64,000 nt of DNA from Hydractinia symbiolongicarpus (Eukaryota > Cnidaria > Hydrozoa > Anthoathecata > Hydractiniidae): NCBI RefSeq assembly GCF_029227915.1, contig NC_079882.1, forward strand, positions 8,680,001-8,744,000. The letters are read 5' to 3'. A program made the position numbers and the translations under genes. Below, in pieces: positions 1 through 13,035 of the stretch (its first letter is position 1; the number at the start of each line of letters is the position of its first letter). The notes beneath the pieces are model-generated. The model was given only the letters and a program-made list of their open reading frames with translations. It was not told where the DNA came from and searched no databases.

Positions 1-1178
1 TTGTAACACGAAGCCCATATCTTTCTGTTAATCTTATTTTACAACCCTTCTGAGAAGGACAACGTGCAACAAAAGGAAAATTAGTTTGGTCGCCAGGTAC
101 ATTTTTTCAAAACCTCTTCTCTTTTAAATTTTATTATTTAGCATAGTACACGATCAGACTGATTCAGGTTAAAATGATAAATACATAGCTTAGCTAACTA
201 CTCTCTTTATGAAAAAAAAACTGTTGGATAAGATTTCTTTTGTGTTTTTGTGTGTTGTTTTGCAATAATTTTACTATAGCTTATAGCTATTATAACTATA
301 GCTATATAATATAGCTAGTTATATATTCTTTAATGATATAATTTTGAGAACCCTTCTTCCCTGCTTTTCTTTGCTTCAGTTGATAAATTTCATAAAATTA
401 ATAAAGTCTCACAAGTTTGGAGTGCCTGGCTAGCTAAACATGGTGGCCAACACACCTGACCTGAAGAATCTAAAAAATTGATTTTTAGCTAGTCCTGAAA
501 ATCCTAGAAAACAATCATTTTAGGAAAAAGTTCTTAAAACACAGGCTTTTTTAATAATCCTGGAAAAAAATCAATCTTAACTTCCTTTTCTACATGTCCG
601 AAATAGTATTTAATGTTTATTTTTCAGGTCATCACAAGCAAATAGGAAAAGATATGCTTCGTTTTCAAATTAAAAAAAACTTTATCTGCGTGGTTTAAAT
701 AAGACTTAAAAATAAAATCTCTTTTTAAAAGGTACACGTTAGGCACATAAAATTTATACAGAAAAAAAAATTATACCGCATGTGGGTTTCGTTTTTGAAA
801 TTGTTTGAATAGCGGTTGCGGCATAAAGAAAATAATTCATTAAATTTGGACCTGCTATGGTTTCAAATGAAGAAATTATCTACAATTAAATCCATGATAA
901 ATTGTCTGTTCCGCCTGTAAGTGCAGTTTTGCAAACTTGCATCATCCGTGCTCCGTCGGCGTTCACCTCCGCATTAGCTAAGAACCGCATGGCTGGATTT
1001 CTTATGTAAGACCTGGTTACCAACGACAAAGGGGCCGGGCAAAAGAGATTTATGTCTACGTAGTTCTTTTAACTAAGTCAGGAGTCGGTGAATTAGCTAG
1101 GATGGTCAGTTTGGCTATGAATAGGCTTGCTTGTGGATTTAAAGGACCAGGACTATGTAATAATTCTGAGATCTAAAA

Positions 1179-1312
1179 GTGTCCGACCAAGACGGAAATC
1201 TATCAGACGTTTTAACCAACGAAAGTTTGAAACGAGCTACGGACATGTCCGACCAAACTGAAAATGTGCCGGACGTTTTAATCACACGCCTGAAACGATT
1301 TAGGTGTGTGCC
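1179..1312. repeat. Imperfect tandem dimer, about 66-bp unit
   Basis: Two adjacent copies start with GTCCGACCAA at 1181 and 1247 and share GGACGTTTTAA-like and GAAACGA blocks. The copies differ at many positions, so the duplication is old. No coding or structural role is visible. Confidence 0.6.
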
Positions 1313-1382
1313 AAGGCGCACGCCTCTCCTAAAAAATATGCCCTGAGAGACTAAATGTAAAATTTTTTTAGCAAAAAATATG

Positions 1383-1400
1383 GCGAGCAAAATTGCTCGC
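1383..1400. repeat. Perfect 18-bp palindrome
   Basis: The arm GCGAGCAA is followed by AA and the inverse arm TTGCTCGC. A related GCGAGCAATTAATTGCT block follows at about 1413. This is probably the remnant of an inverted-repeat element. Confidence 0.6.
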
Positions 1401-2092
1401 GTAGACACTCTGACGCGAGCAATTAATTGCTAATTAAATTTAAAGGGAACCCCGGGGTATGAAATGATGTTGGACTTATATTTTACAGTAGAGCTAAAAG
1501 TTGGTTAACAAGTTTTTTTTTAAATTTTTTAAAAAGGTCTTTTTGTTTTCAAGATATTTACATTTAAAGAATTTCAGATTTAATAATGCTACATAAATTA
1601 TGATGTCATCATCATCATGATCATCACTTATTTTTCACTTATAGTAATTATAGTAATTAGCAAATTTTGACATTTTCTATCATCAATAATTTTAAACCTG
1701 TTAAGGGACATAACAGGTTTCAAACCAGTTCATCAATGCATAGATATTATAAAGGTGAATTGATTAACATAATTTTTTTTGCCGAAATGACACACGTTTG
1801 CTCATCCCAGGCCTTCTAATTCATGATAATTTAAATTCCTCAAAGTTCTCTCTCCTGCCTACTACAGCAGGCAAATATTAAAGACCTGCCCTCAGTTTTG
1901 CAAGGAGAGGTCCTATAGAACACTCTATTATTGACTCTCTTGTACGGTTATGATTTAGTTATTGTTTCTGATGTATATATTTATCTGTTAGTTGTCAGTC
2001 AACTTGGCTGTCTTTTTTATTACATTTCTTCTTCTTTTTTTAATTTTTGATTTTGTTTTAGGGACTTCAAACATATATGATCTTAAACAAAA

Positions 2093-5000
2093 ATGGTAAT
2101 TTATTTTTCTTTTGATAAAATACCGTATAAGGTTATTAACAAAACATCACTTTAATTTTGATCTCCTTTTTATTCAAATTATAAAATTAAAGATAGGGAC
2201 TTATAGTAACCTAAAAAAACATACTTCATGTATAAAGTAAATTTCATACTGAATTTACAGGGATATTTTAAATGGGGTAAAATATGAAAATTTGCAAAAA
2301 TTAATTCTATATATTTTTTTCAACAATCTTTTCCTCTGTATCCATTTCTCACATTAAATTAGGTGAACTGAAATTTATTTTTTAAAAAAATGCTGTTAAT
2401 TTTTATTTAGCCTGAAGGAGCAGTTGTCCAAGTTTCAGCTCGTTGCCGTCCTCTAACAAGTCAGTATTACTTTTGATTTGACTTAATTGAACATTTTTAT
2501 GTTTGCTATCTTCAACAACATTATGCTTTCCATAAGTTTTGCTTCTCAATCCCCTTTTTACTATCAGTGCATAATAAACTTTCTTTTTAATGAAGCTAAT
2601 GAAAAAAACAGTGGAGCAACAAGAATCGTGAAAATTAATGGTGAAAAGATTGTGTTACATAATCCATCATCATCAGGCTCGACAAAGGTATTTACCATTA
2701 TTATACTATGTACACGTTAAGGTAAGGTGTTCATATGTACGCATGTATTTACACCTTGTATGTACACGTTCAGTGGTATGATTTATTGTCTATAGTCTGC
2801 TGTAGCATTTCTATTTAAATATTGTCAAATTGTTGACATAAACCTCTATTCACCTATACAGTCTTGGTCATGAATATTTGACCCCACATGCAGTGGTACA
2901 TACGCCTACACTAATACAGGCGTGCTTATGATTTTGGCGTGCAATTATTACATTTAGGAGAGCGGCAGCACGGAATTTTTAAAGCATAGTAGTTGGCAAA
3001 AAAATTGCCAACGTTTGGGTAAGGGATTACTCTAAAATAGCTCAGTTCTGCTTGGCGTGTGTACGAAGTAGAACAAGGCATTTGATAAAGAGCACGCCCG
3101 AATTTAACATGGTGTGTGCGGAGGCGTGCGCGTGCGATCGCACGCCATTCATGACCAAGACTGCCTAAAGTTGAAGTCTGCCACAGCAATTGCTAAGTGG
3201 CAACGTGAATTACATGCAACAATGTCTTCTTATTTGTTTTGTTTTGTTCAGGAACACAACTTTTCATTCAATAATTGTTATTCAATTGAAAGCAAGAATG
3301 TATGTATTGTTATTATTTTATAAGTGATATATAGTAAAAATTACTAGTAGAAGAGCAATACCTTTTTGGGGTTTCCAGGAACACTATTTGAGAATTTTAG
3401 ACCCTATATATTTATAATGTTAAAATAAAAGATTCTGGACGAAATGTTTTGAATTTATATTCTTATACTTGTAGATATGCAGCGTTGTTGTTAGCATATT
3501 TGTAGCTAGTTTCTTATCTATGAAAATACCTGCTGTTTGCCTGATTTTATAGCTGTGCTACGAACACACAAAATGCAATATCGGAAGGGCTGGTGAACCC
3601 ATAGATTTATCCACATGCTATCGGCTAGCATAAATATATTATATTTTAAAATTAAAAAAGTTTCACCTTACTTTGCTATGTTTTTTATGTACATAATTGA
3701 TTAGTCCATACATAGACAAAACTGAAAGTCCTGAATTTAACTAGTATATGAGCAATATGAGAGCAATAACGAAAACTGAGCATATGATATCGAATGAATC
3801 AAATGTGGGATTACCACAAGAATAGCACTTTTGCTATGTTTTTTTACAATACATGTGGAATCAACTTAAAAAATTCTGCAAAATCCGAATAAATTCAGAA
3901 AAATGGCCTAAAAATTATTATTTTCAACTTCTTTAGGCTGAAATATACAAAGATGTTGGTGAGCCATTATTAAAAAAGGCTCTGGAAGGCTACAATGTCT
4001 CTATTGTTGCTTATGGTCAGGTGATAAATATTTGTCATACATGCATTCTTTATACTTCTTTTCTATATCTTGTTTTTAACCAATAGTGACAAGTCTGTAT
4101 ATACTTACTGTTCTTACTGGAAGGGTTAAAGAGCAAAAAGATGAAGTTTTTACACATCAATTAATCTTGTGTACTAAAGTGCAGCTCTGTGGATCCTGCA
4201 AATCATTTAATTGTGGAAAGTGACAAAACCCAGTAATAACGAAAGATTATAGCTAACAGTTGGTCTGGTGAGCAATGAGGAGGAAACGGAAATTATCATT
4301 TCGAAAAATTGTTTTATACTTAGATGGGTAACCGCTGACATCATCGAAGTTTTAGGGATCATTAATCTTTTCTTTTTTTGCTCTGCCTTAGTGTTTTTTT
4401 TTCACAGAAACCACAGTAATAATATACTATGTCATACAGGAAGTATAGACATATTTAAAGCAAATGAGACATTATTTAAAGTCAAAGCAATGATGTCAAA
4501 TAAGTTGTTTGATACCATTACTTGACAACCCAAGGAAAGGAAATATTGAGATCTCCTCGTGTGTAGAGTATTTCTACAGAGTATTTTTTAACCAAATTTA
4601 AAATAATATTTTTAGCCAGGCAAATTAGAAGAAATTAAATACAATGTTTTTAACAAATTTAGAGGAAAGAAGAAAAATTTAAAATAACTATGTATCAGTC
4701 AGCTTACTGTAAGTGATGAAATAACAACCTGGTGACCATCATATATTTGAAATTTTAGCCCTAACTCTGCTTATTAGGCAGCGGTGGTTAATTCAACAGA
4801 AGTGCTTATTAGATTTGCAGCTTTTACCAAGGATCAAAGAGTAGAAACTGTTCTCCAGACAGAATTTATTTTTGTTTTCACCTATCCAGTTTGATATTAT
4901 GAACACATTTACATGAATATTAATACTTGGTAGGCAACTTTTCATACGAAATCCACTTGCTTTTTGTGGGAGCTTTAATATTTAAAGGTTCTAGGGTTTT

Positions 5001-8000
5001 AGTTTATTTGAAGCAACACAAGCAGAAAACTGTTGCAATAATTAAATTTAAATCCTTGTATCTTAGACCTGCTCTGGCAAATCTCATTCAATCATGGGAA
5101 CAATGGAAGAGGCTGGACTTATTTCATTGGTAATTTGTTTGTTTGCATACATAAATTTGTATGTGGGGAAATGATAGATATTGTGATTGGATTAGCTTAA
5201 ACAAAAAACTTACTAAGTGTAAACATATATCTGTAGGAAGTATGTTATTTTTAAATCAATTGATTTATATCTAGGATTTTCATGTGTGTTTTTTTTCTGT
5301 TGCAGGTTAGTCAAACATTATTTACTCTAATTGACGATGCTTCCAACATCAAAGATTACTTTGTTATGGTATCATTCTTAGAGGTATGAATGTCCTTGAA
5401 ATTTGACCCACCCCCACCTTGCAATAACATCCCATTCTATGAAATATGTATGGTAATGAAATAATTTCATCTATCTCTATTAAAGACTTATTTTAACAGA
5501 ATTAATGGAGAAAATTTCGAAACATCAAAATGTAAAAAAAAATGAAATTAGATGGTCAAAGTGTGTATGTACACACTTACGAAATCCGGTCCCTCCCTCC
5601 TAAAGCGCTTATGTACTTTATGAATGTTCCCTTCAACATTTTAACTTTATTGAAATACAATCATTACCTGTCACCATGATTGTCATTTCAAATTTTTTGA
5701 ATGAATGTTTGAATATTCTTCTTATATCTTAACTGTGGATGGGAGCCTATAACTACTTTCAGAGAAGATAAAAAATTAATGCAATTAAGATCAATTTAAA
5801 TTAACAGTATAATTTTATTAACAGTATTGAGAATACTGTTAATTCCAAAGCTGTAAATTATAACAAAATTATCTAAAAGTATATGCTTCCTAAAAGCCAG
5901 ATAATTTTCTTGTTAAATAGTGTTATTTTTGTCATAAAAAATTACTTTGAATTGCCAACTTTGGAGCTTAAGAAATATGGGTATTTAAAGGTTATCTTGT
6001 ATAAGTATCACATATTAAAAACCTCTTCTTATGTAATAAATTAGTTTACGGCTAAGCTCTCCTTAAATTTTATAACAGTAAGTGCCAAAGAATGCCAATT
6101 TTCCCCTACAAATAATTCTTCTTTGTTTTTTCCTCAACACTCAACTGCACTGTAATACCTTTTATTAAAAAACTTACTATACTTTTAGATTGATGATTTG
6201 AGTGTTCATGATCTTATCAATCCAAGTGGAAGAAATCTTAAAGTGCGCCAACATCCTCAGCTGGGAATGTGAGTCAGGGTTATAATTTAGGTACATGTAT
6301 TTTGCATGTGTGTATTACAGAAATATACAATAAGGAAATTAACACCAATTATCTCTTTTACCTTCTGTAAAAAAAATTTTTTAACAACATCATTTTTTTG
6401 GTTCTAGAAGTTTTCAAGTTTTGGTGGCTTAGTACTAGGAATTGATTCTGATTTGATAAGAAAGTGTATATTATTGATAAAAGTATGACACACCTATGAG
6501 AATGACAACTGGATGAAATATATCGTGTAAAAAAAATTTTCAGGTACGTGGATGATATTGCTGAAATTGTTGTCAGTTCGAGTGATGACGTTATCAGATT
6601 ATGTGACCAGGGAAACAGGATTCAAAAATTAACAACAACAGATTTAAATCAAGCAAACAGGTACATTTTTGCATAATGCTGAACGAACGTTTTGTTGGAC
6701 AATAATAATATGTTATATTTCATCTGGTTTAGATTCTCAAGCATATTTACCATTACAATTGAACAGAAAACAAAAAATACTCCAAATGTCAAAGCCATGC
6801 GTTCTTCGATCACTTTTGTTGATCTGGCTGGTTAGTAAAAATTGATATATTTGATATCATCCAGAATAAATATGTATACTGCAAGTGCTTGTGAATGCTG
6901 TTTGAGATACAAGATTGTGAGAAAACCTAAAAAACCTAGAATTTTTTTATTCTTTTTTGAAACAATTTATGTCGTTGTTTTTTATATTCTTTTGTTGAAG
7001 CTATTTCTGAGCTTTACTTTTAAATAGTGAAATTTCCTGAATGCGTTTGTTTGCCTACCGAACTTACTTTTGGGCTCACCCTGAACATATGTTTAAATTC
7101 AGAAAATATAGAGAATCACTCCTTTTGCACCTTTATAATTCTTTTAGCAGAAACTCTGTAAATTTTTCAACTTATTTCTATCTTTTCTCAGCAAGCATTT
7201 TACGAGTTAGAAAAGTGCCCACAATCTAAGTCTCCATCGAGTTATTCAAAAAAGAAATACGTGTTATATATATATACGTTTTTCATTTTTAGGATCTGAT
7301 CACACAAGCAAATCTGAAGATGCTCCGTTTTTGTGCAAAAGGTAATATAAATGTCTTGCCGACTTTCTTCGTGCACATCAGATGCTTTAATAAGACCGAT
7401 CAATTTTTTTAGCTTGAATCAACTATCACAAGTTGTGGATGTCATTAACCAAGGATCGAAAGGAAATATAATCCCCTATCGCGAAAGCTCACTGACCAGG
7501 TTACTACAGGTATATACATTTTTCACAGCACTAAAATTAGGATTTTGTCTATTTGTTTTCTTGCATGTGTGCACAGTCGAAGTAGAATCATTTCTGACGA
7601 TTAATAGAAAATGCTATTGTAGAATCTTATAATAAAAGTTACATAACAAATGATGTTATATGATCAGGTGAACTTTTGTTCAATGAAGCACAACTTGTAC
7701 TGTCAGCTATGTAGTTGCATAGTCACCATGTATTTATAAATTCATTTTCTTATAAAGTTCTTATGAAGATGATTATTTGTTGATGTTATGTTATTTGTTG
7801 ATGTTCAGGATGGCTTTGGAGGGAATGGATACACGAGTTTTATTGGTCATATTTCTCCTACAGGTACAAAAAAAATTTAAAAACTACTTGACATTATTAA
7901 ATCATTTTTACGTAAGATTCACCATTTTATGCATGTATTAAATTACAGATGGTGACTTCGCTGAAAGTTTGTCTACCCTAAAGTTTGCAACTATGGTGAA

Positions 8001-8175
8001 AAGTGTTCAAAATGTTCCTAAGAGAAATGAGGTATTTTATTAAAATATATTAACAAAATACCTGTTTTGTTTTTTGTTGTTGTTTTTTGGTTGATTGTTG
8101 TTGTTTGTTGTTGTTGTCGTTACCTGTTGTTGCAGTCTTCTGTTTTTGTTTTTGCTACTGTTTTTATTGTTATCT

Positions 8176-8208
<33 letters not shown>

Positions 8209-11200
8209 TGGGGGAGAGCAGTACGTCACTGTTATTTTTTGTCATTGCTGTCGTCGTTGCTCTGCACAGAATTTTTTAAGCATCCTGTAACTTTTTATGA
8301 CACAGTCGTGCATAAACTTTTTAGACTTAAAAATACAAAAGTTTGAAGAGAAATTCTCATAAATTCTTTATACAACCTACTATTTCAGAATGACAGTTTG
8401 AATGTTATTAAAGATTTGCGAGAAGAGATAGGTCGTCTTCGAGAGCGATTAGCAACTGGAAGCAGCAGTATGATTGACATGCCTAACTCTGATGATGTTG
8501 TTCGAATGGAGGTGAGGACGTGTTTCTACTGTGTTCAAACAACAATTTCTTGTGTAATAAACACATTACCGCAGAAAAAGCCGGCATAAAGGTTAGACGG
8601 GGAAAATTTATAGTTAGGGGGATTTTAATAACTATTGCTGAAAATTAGTCGTCTTCCCCCAACTAAAATTTCTCAGGTAAAGGAAAGGTAAAGAATTTTG
8701 TAAACGTTGCTAAGTTATTTTTCTGTCTCGTAATAATCATTAAATTTCATTCGTCAAAATAAAAACTATCCGATTGACTTTTCGATTTTCCCCCCATAAA
8801 GGTGTTTAACAATACAAATATAACAACCGCGGGTTGAATACTTTAATCACTTTTTAGTAAAGAGAATTATAAAAAAGTCCACAAAAAGCATGTCCTTTCT
8901 TTGCATTAGGAGTTGATAAAAGATTTGCAATTGGCTAAAATGCAAACGTGGGAAGAAAAACAAAGAATATCGGACATGTTTTTAGAAGAAAGACGTCACC
9001 ATCTTTCAAACAAGGTATGTCTTGATTCTATGGAACGTAATCTGAAGATATAAACTAAAATCCCAACTCGTTGGACTTACCTGGTTGGACTGATTTAAAA
9101 ATTTTAAGGTGTTTAATTTAGGGTATTCTTGATTGGGTGCTTGACTCTATGAAGCATGGAAGAAAAGATATTCAAGCAAAACTTTCAAGTTTACAGAAAG
9201 ACAAAGAAAGGGTATTTTTTTACCTTCGTACTTATCAACAGATAGGTAATTATATGTTGATTCATGTGATATTTCCTTGATGAATTTAGCTGATGATAGA
9301 CTACAAAGAAAAACGAAAAACAGTGGATAACTTAAAAGATACGCTGCAAGGAATGATAACAGAATATGCAAAACTAACTGAAGCAGGTTAGTGGTTTTTT
9401 TTGTTGTTTATGCTTAGTTTTTTGTCCATTCATGGTATAGTGATTATTTTTTTATTATTATTATATTATCTTTGTTTTTTTAAGGGAAAGGGAATGACGA
9501 GGAGGGAAAGCATAAAGTTGGAGAAATCCATAAAATGAAAGAAAAATTGAAACAGGAAAATGAGCAATTAAAAAAGATAAAACAAAGCTTGAAAGATGTA
9601 CAGGAGAAGCAGAAAAACGAGAAAGAGGTGATCTCTACGTTTTTGCTACTGTTTTATTTGATCATTATTTTACTCTATTATGATTTTATTACCTTGATTG
9701 TTAATTATTATTAAAATAAAAATTTGTTAGTACAATTCTTGTGTAAGAATTGCTTTTTATAGGATGCAAAGACACAAACAGATAGTCTCAAGGGAAACAT
9801 GGAACTTCGATTTAAAATTGAGGTTTGTTTTCTTATGTTAACGCGACAGCTAACAAATGCGATGGTACTTTACAGTGACAGATAAGCATGTGTCGCTACA
9901 TTACTGTGATATCTGATGCGAGTGATGCTACATTACTGTAACAGCTGATGCATGTGATGCTACATTACTGTGACAGCTAACGCGAGTGAAGCTAACATTA
10001 CTGTAATAGCTGACGCGGGTAATGCTACATTACTGTAATAGCTGACATATTTGATGCTACATCACTGTAACAGTTGATGCGAGTGATGCTACATTACTGT
10101 GCCAGCTGACGCATGTGATGCTACATTACTGTAATAGCTGACGCATGCGATGCTACTTTACCGTGACAGCTAACGCATGCGATGCTACATTACTGTGACA
10201 GCTGATGCATGCGATGCTACATTACTGTGACAGCTGATGCATGCGATGCTACTTTACTGTGACAGCTGTCGCATGTGAAGCTACCATTACTGTAACAGCT
10301 GACGCGTGTGATGTTACCTCGCACGACGTCTGACACGTTTAATGTTTTTCTGCAGGCTGAGCAGAGAGAGAAAACGGAAAAAGAAAATCAAGCTACCTTA
10401 GCTGATGAGATTGACAGATTAAAAATGGAGGCTGAACAAGAGAAAGCAGAATTAAAGGTGTCCTGTTTTACTCCTAAAATTTGACTGTCCAATGATATAA
10501 GTTGTTTTAAAAAAGCCTTCGATTTTAACCTTATGTCTGCTATCATTTGTAGGCAAAGAAAAGTGCTCATAAGACATTATCAATAGATGACCTGATTAAA
10601 ACAGAAATTGAGCTTCTGGATATGAAAGCAGAAAAAGCAGCCATGGCGATTAAGGTTTGTGCATGCTTCACTACTTTAAACTGTCCCAACCCCGCTCAGC
10701 AATTAGGTTTTGCACATTTCGCTATTTTAAACTTTCTCAACTCCGCCCGGTTATATTCGCAAATTTAAACTATCTGAAGTCCGCCCGATGATTAGGTTTT
10801 TGCATGTTTCGCTATTATAAACTGTATCTGTAATAAGTTTAATGTATTACAATTAATCTATATAACTTTAGTTGCGATCCATTGAGAATGAGAAAAAGTT
10901 GGTTGAAAAAGATTTGAACGAACTCTTTAAAAGACAGAAGGAAGAACTTGAAATACAGCAACTCCAACATTTCCAGGTATTTTCATTCTACCTGCTAAAC
11001 TGTTATTTTTAATTTTTTTCTGAGAAATTTCATAACTTCATTTTTGCTTACTTGTAAGTGCCTCAGTGGAAAGGGCGAGATATTTAACCACGTTGGTTCC
11101 CATTAAATTATCTAGTGTTCAGTATATTAGCAAATATGAATGTTAGAGAACATTAATTCTATTTCTGGCCCAGTTTTTTAAAAAATTTTTTCCTGGATTT

Positions 11201-12349
11201 AAAAATATGAAATATTTACCCATTCTGCCTAATTATTATTAAAGTCACTTCAGTGTTGGAAACACTGTTATTAATGTGGGTCCTGTGTTCAGAATGCATA
11301 CATTAAGTATACACTGGCATTGCCTGCCCAATTTTCCTCACATGGCATAAATTCACCTGTAGTTGTGGTAAACACACTAGGTAAACATACCCGCGCTGTG
11401 GACCGAACTACGGACCTTGTAGTACTCCATAACCACAATACCACGCGCCACAATGTTGGTTACCATGTTTAGCATGTGCTCTTGTTTATTGTGTCAACTT
11501 TTGGCAAAGATAAAGCGTTTTTAATTTTTGGACTAATTTTGTCCTTAACAGTATCAAGGTGAAAAAAAAAATGAATTTATCCTATTTTGTATACTGTATG
11601 TCAAGTTTTGTCAAAAACGGAAGAAGCTCCATTCAATAAGTCTAATTCACGAAGTCACCCAAGGCACATGCTGCAAGAACAGCGCTCCGTACAAATGAGG
11701 CATAATTTAAAGCGAGGCCGAAAAAATTATCCTTCCATGACCGCAGGAGCCAGTTGTAGTAAATTACTCTCCTTCAAGGCGTGATTTAATAATAATTTAT
11801 TAGCCACAATTTTTTGTGATTTGACAGCACTGTTGACATGGCAACTCCTAAAAAATAATAAGAATTTGTAACAATGGGACAGCCCCATTCAAACAGAATT
11901 CTAGTTATAATTAATCAAGATACAATTTTTATAGTTCTCCACTAATTTTTGTCCAAGATTGTAGTGATCAAAATTAAAAATATAGTTATAATCTTTAAGT
12001 TCTTCTTGAGCCTCGTTGATTCTTTTTTTCGAATTTCTTCTTTTGTAGACATTTCGACACTACCGCGAAGCTTTTGAAGAACAGAAAGCAGCTTTGGAAC
12101 TACGTTACAGAGCTTTACTTGAAGATTCCATTCAAGATGCTGTATACTTGTCTTCACGAAATCAAGAATTGGTCGATGAAAATCAAAACTTGAAGCAAGG
12201 TGAAGGATATGCTCTTATATTGCCTGCGAATAAAATAACAACGGAAAAGCTTCTATTGTCGAGCTAATACTATGCTCTTATATTTAGAGTTAGCAGAACT
12301 GAAAGACAAGTTGTCGACGATGGGAGGTCGCCCAACATCACCTGACTAA
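2093..12349 (+). CDS. Kinesin-like motor protein with divergent switch I, about 711 aa in 25 exons
   Basis: Exons: 2093-2095, 2411-2459, 2596-2687, 3252-3299, 3937-4020, 5067-5129, 5306-5383, 6189-6268, 6544-6660, 6733-6830, 7293-7341, 7413-7509, 7809-7863, 7949-8031, 8389-8511, 8910-9014, 9122-9211, 9290-9386, 9485-9627, 9763-9822, 10356-10457, 10553-10654, 10872-10976, 12049-12199, 12288-12349. All have GT-AG borders and every phase joins to a TAA stop. The N-terminal motor spans residues 1-332: P-loop GQTCSGKS (91-98), switch II DLAGSD (235-240), and the microtubule-binding block IIPYRESSLTRLLQD. The neck NVIKDLREEI and a following TWEEKQRIS segment resemble kinesin-3, but no FHA domain is seen. 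The tail is highly charged and predicted coiled coil to the end. Oddities: the usual SSRSH of switch I reads ANRFS (203-207), and the stretch between DLAGS and the KSL of helix 4 is about 7 residues short. Expected role: microtubule binding or transport; full ATPase activity is doubtful. The start ATG forms the 3' end of its own exon and is the least certain part. Confidence 0.88.
2859..3163. mobile_element. MITE-like element with CAGTCTTGG termini in a kinesin intron
   Basis: Both ends carry the 17-bp inverted repeat CAGTCTTGGTCATGAAT, starting at 2859 and, inverted, ending at 3163. The 305-bp interior is non-coding and has GC-rich palindromic stretches such as GCGTGCGATCGCACGC near the right end. 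It lies in the intron between exons 2596-2687 and 3252-3299. No clear target-site duplication was found. Short predicted peptides from either strand are chance frames. Confidence 0.65.
3550..3630 (+). repeat. Decayed copy of the 38.6-kb Helitron-like 3' end
   Basis: The stretch ACAAAATGCAATATCGG, then GGTGAACCCATAGATTTATCC and a CTA-containing end, follows the same order as 38660-38710 (ACGCAATGCGG, GCGAACCCGTGGATTTTTCC, GGGCTAA). The hairpin arms have decayed. It lies in the intron after the exon at 3252-3299. Confidence 0.45.
8062..8215 (+). repeat. (GTT)n / TTG microsatellite in a kinesin intron
   Basis: A long run of TTG/GTT triplets with interruptions ends in GGGGG near 8215. It produces low-complexity open frames (poly-Val, poly-Cys, poly-Leu) on the + strand that are not genes. 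It lies between the exons ending at 8031 and starting at 8389. Confidence 0.9.
9839..10334 (+). repeat. Minisatellite, 32-bp unit, about 15 copies, in a kinesin intron
   Basis: The unit begins GCATGTGATGCTACATTACT and continues GTGACAGCTGAC; it is repeated head to tail with point differences and occasional 1-bp insertions (33-bp units). It fills nearly the whole intron between exons 9763-9822 and 10356-10457. Each unit carries an ATTACTGT block and an AGCTGA(C/T)GC block. Confidence 0.93.
10662..10820 (+). repeat. Short degenerate tandem repeat in a kinesin intron
   Basis: Blocks of the type TTCGCTATTTTAAACT, then CTCAACTCCGCCC and ATTAGGTTTTTGCA, recur three times with variable spacing in the intron between exons 10553-10654 and 10872-10976. 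Confidence 0.6.
11276..11455 (-). repeat. Diverged tRNA-derived SINE copy
   Basis: Read on the minus strand, the 5' end near 11455 has an A-box-like TGGTATTGTGGTTATGG and a B-box-like GTAGTTCGGTCCAC. It continues into sequence resembling the SINEs at 35340-35630 and 39724-40034 (CTCACATGGCATA, TGTGGTAAACA). It lies in the kinesin intron between 10976 and 12049. Confidence 0.55.
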
Positions 12350-13029
12350 TCGTGTCATCTGAATAACCGAGTCAATACTAGTTGTAAATATAATAAGCGA
12401 GAAGAACTTGGCCTGAGTGTAACATAAAAGATATCAGATGAAGTGTTTAAGTGTCGAACTATGCAGTCAGCGATAGTTGGATATAATTCAATCTTTAGAT
12501 TTTTCCTTGGTTAAACTTTTTCGCACTGATAGGTGCCATATTTTAACAAAGGGTATCGCGATCGTATACGCTCGACATTTTAGATTCACTCTCTTTTTTT
12601 AACATAAAAGTATTTAATTTTAATATAAATTATTTTTAAATTAAATTATTTGTGATGCAAAATATATATAGATAATGATTAGTTACCAAAAAAACTACTC
12701 GCTTTAAAAGAACAGAGAACATTCATCTACTGCGGTAAATTTAACATTTCTATACACGTAATCCCTTAAGATTAGATTTTCTATTCAGCGACAGTCTTAT
12801 TTAGCGACTAAAAAATACGAATTTATACCGTACGGTTTTGTAAATTAATTTTATGCCTATAATTATTTGAATATGATGATGAAGAAGAAGAAGTGATATA
12901 TAGGAGAAAAAAACTTTGATTAAAAAAGTTTTGCTATCTCTCGCAATCTAACATGTATCTAGTTTTTGGCGGGAAACTTTTTTCTAACAAAACAATGATT
13001 GGAATATTTTCTTGATTTGTAGATTTGTA

Positions 13030-13035
13030 AATAAA
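13030..13035 (+). terminator. Candidate poly(A) signal of the kinesin-like gene
   Basis: An AATAAA hexamer lies 680 bp after the kinesin stop codon, in the first strong candidate position on the + strand. Other AT-rich hexamers exist nearby, so the assignment is tentative. Confidence 0.4.

Larger units (their letters stand above)
1..2092. other. Non-coding flank upstream of the kinesin-like gene
   Basis: No exon with a convincing protein signal was found on either strand. The stretch is AT-rich, with runs of A and T, a TATAGCTA-type simple repeat near 285-325, and two small repeat structures listed separately (a dimer at 1179-1312 and a palindrome at 1383-1400). The promoter and 5' UTR of the kinesin gene should lie at the right-hand end, but no specific element could be defined. 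Confidence 0.5.

Noticed and set aside
8062-8346. Overlapping open frames with poly-Val, poly-Cys and poly-Leu
   Set aside because: They are translations of the (GTT)n microsatellite inside a kinesin intron.
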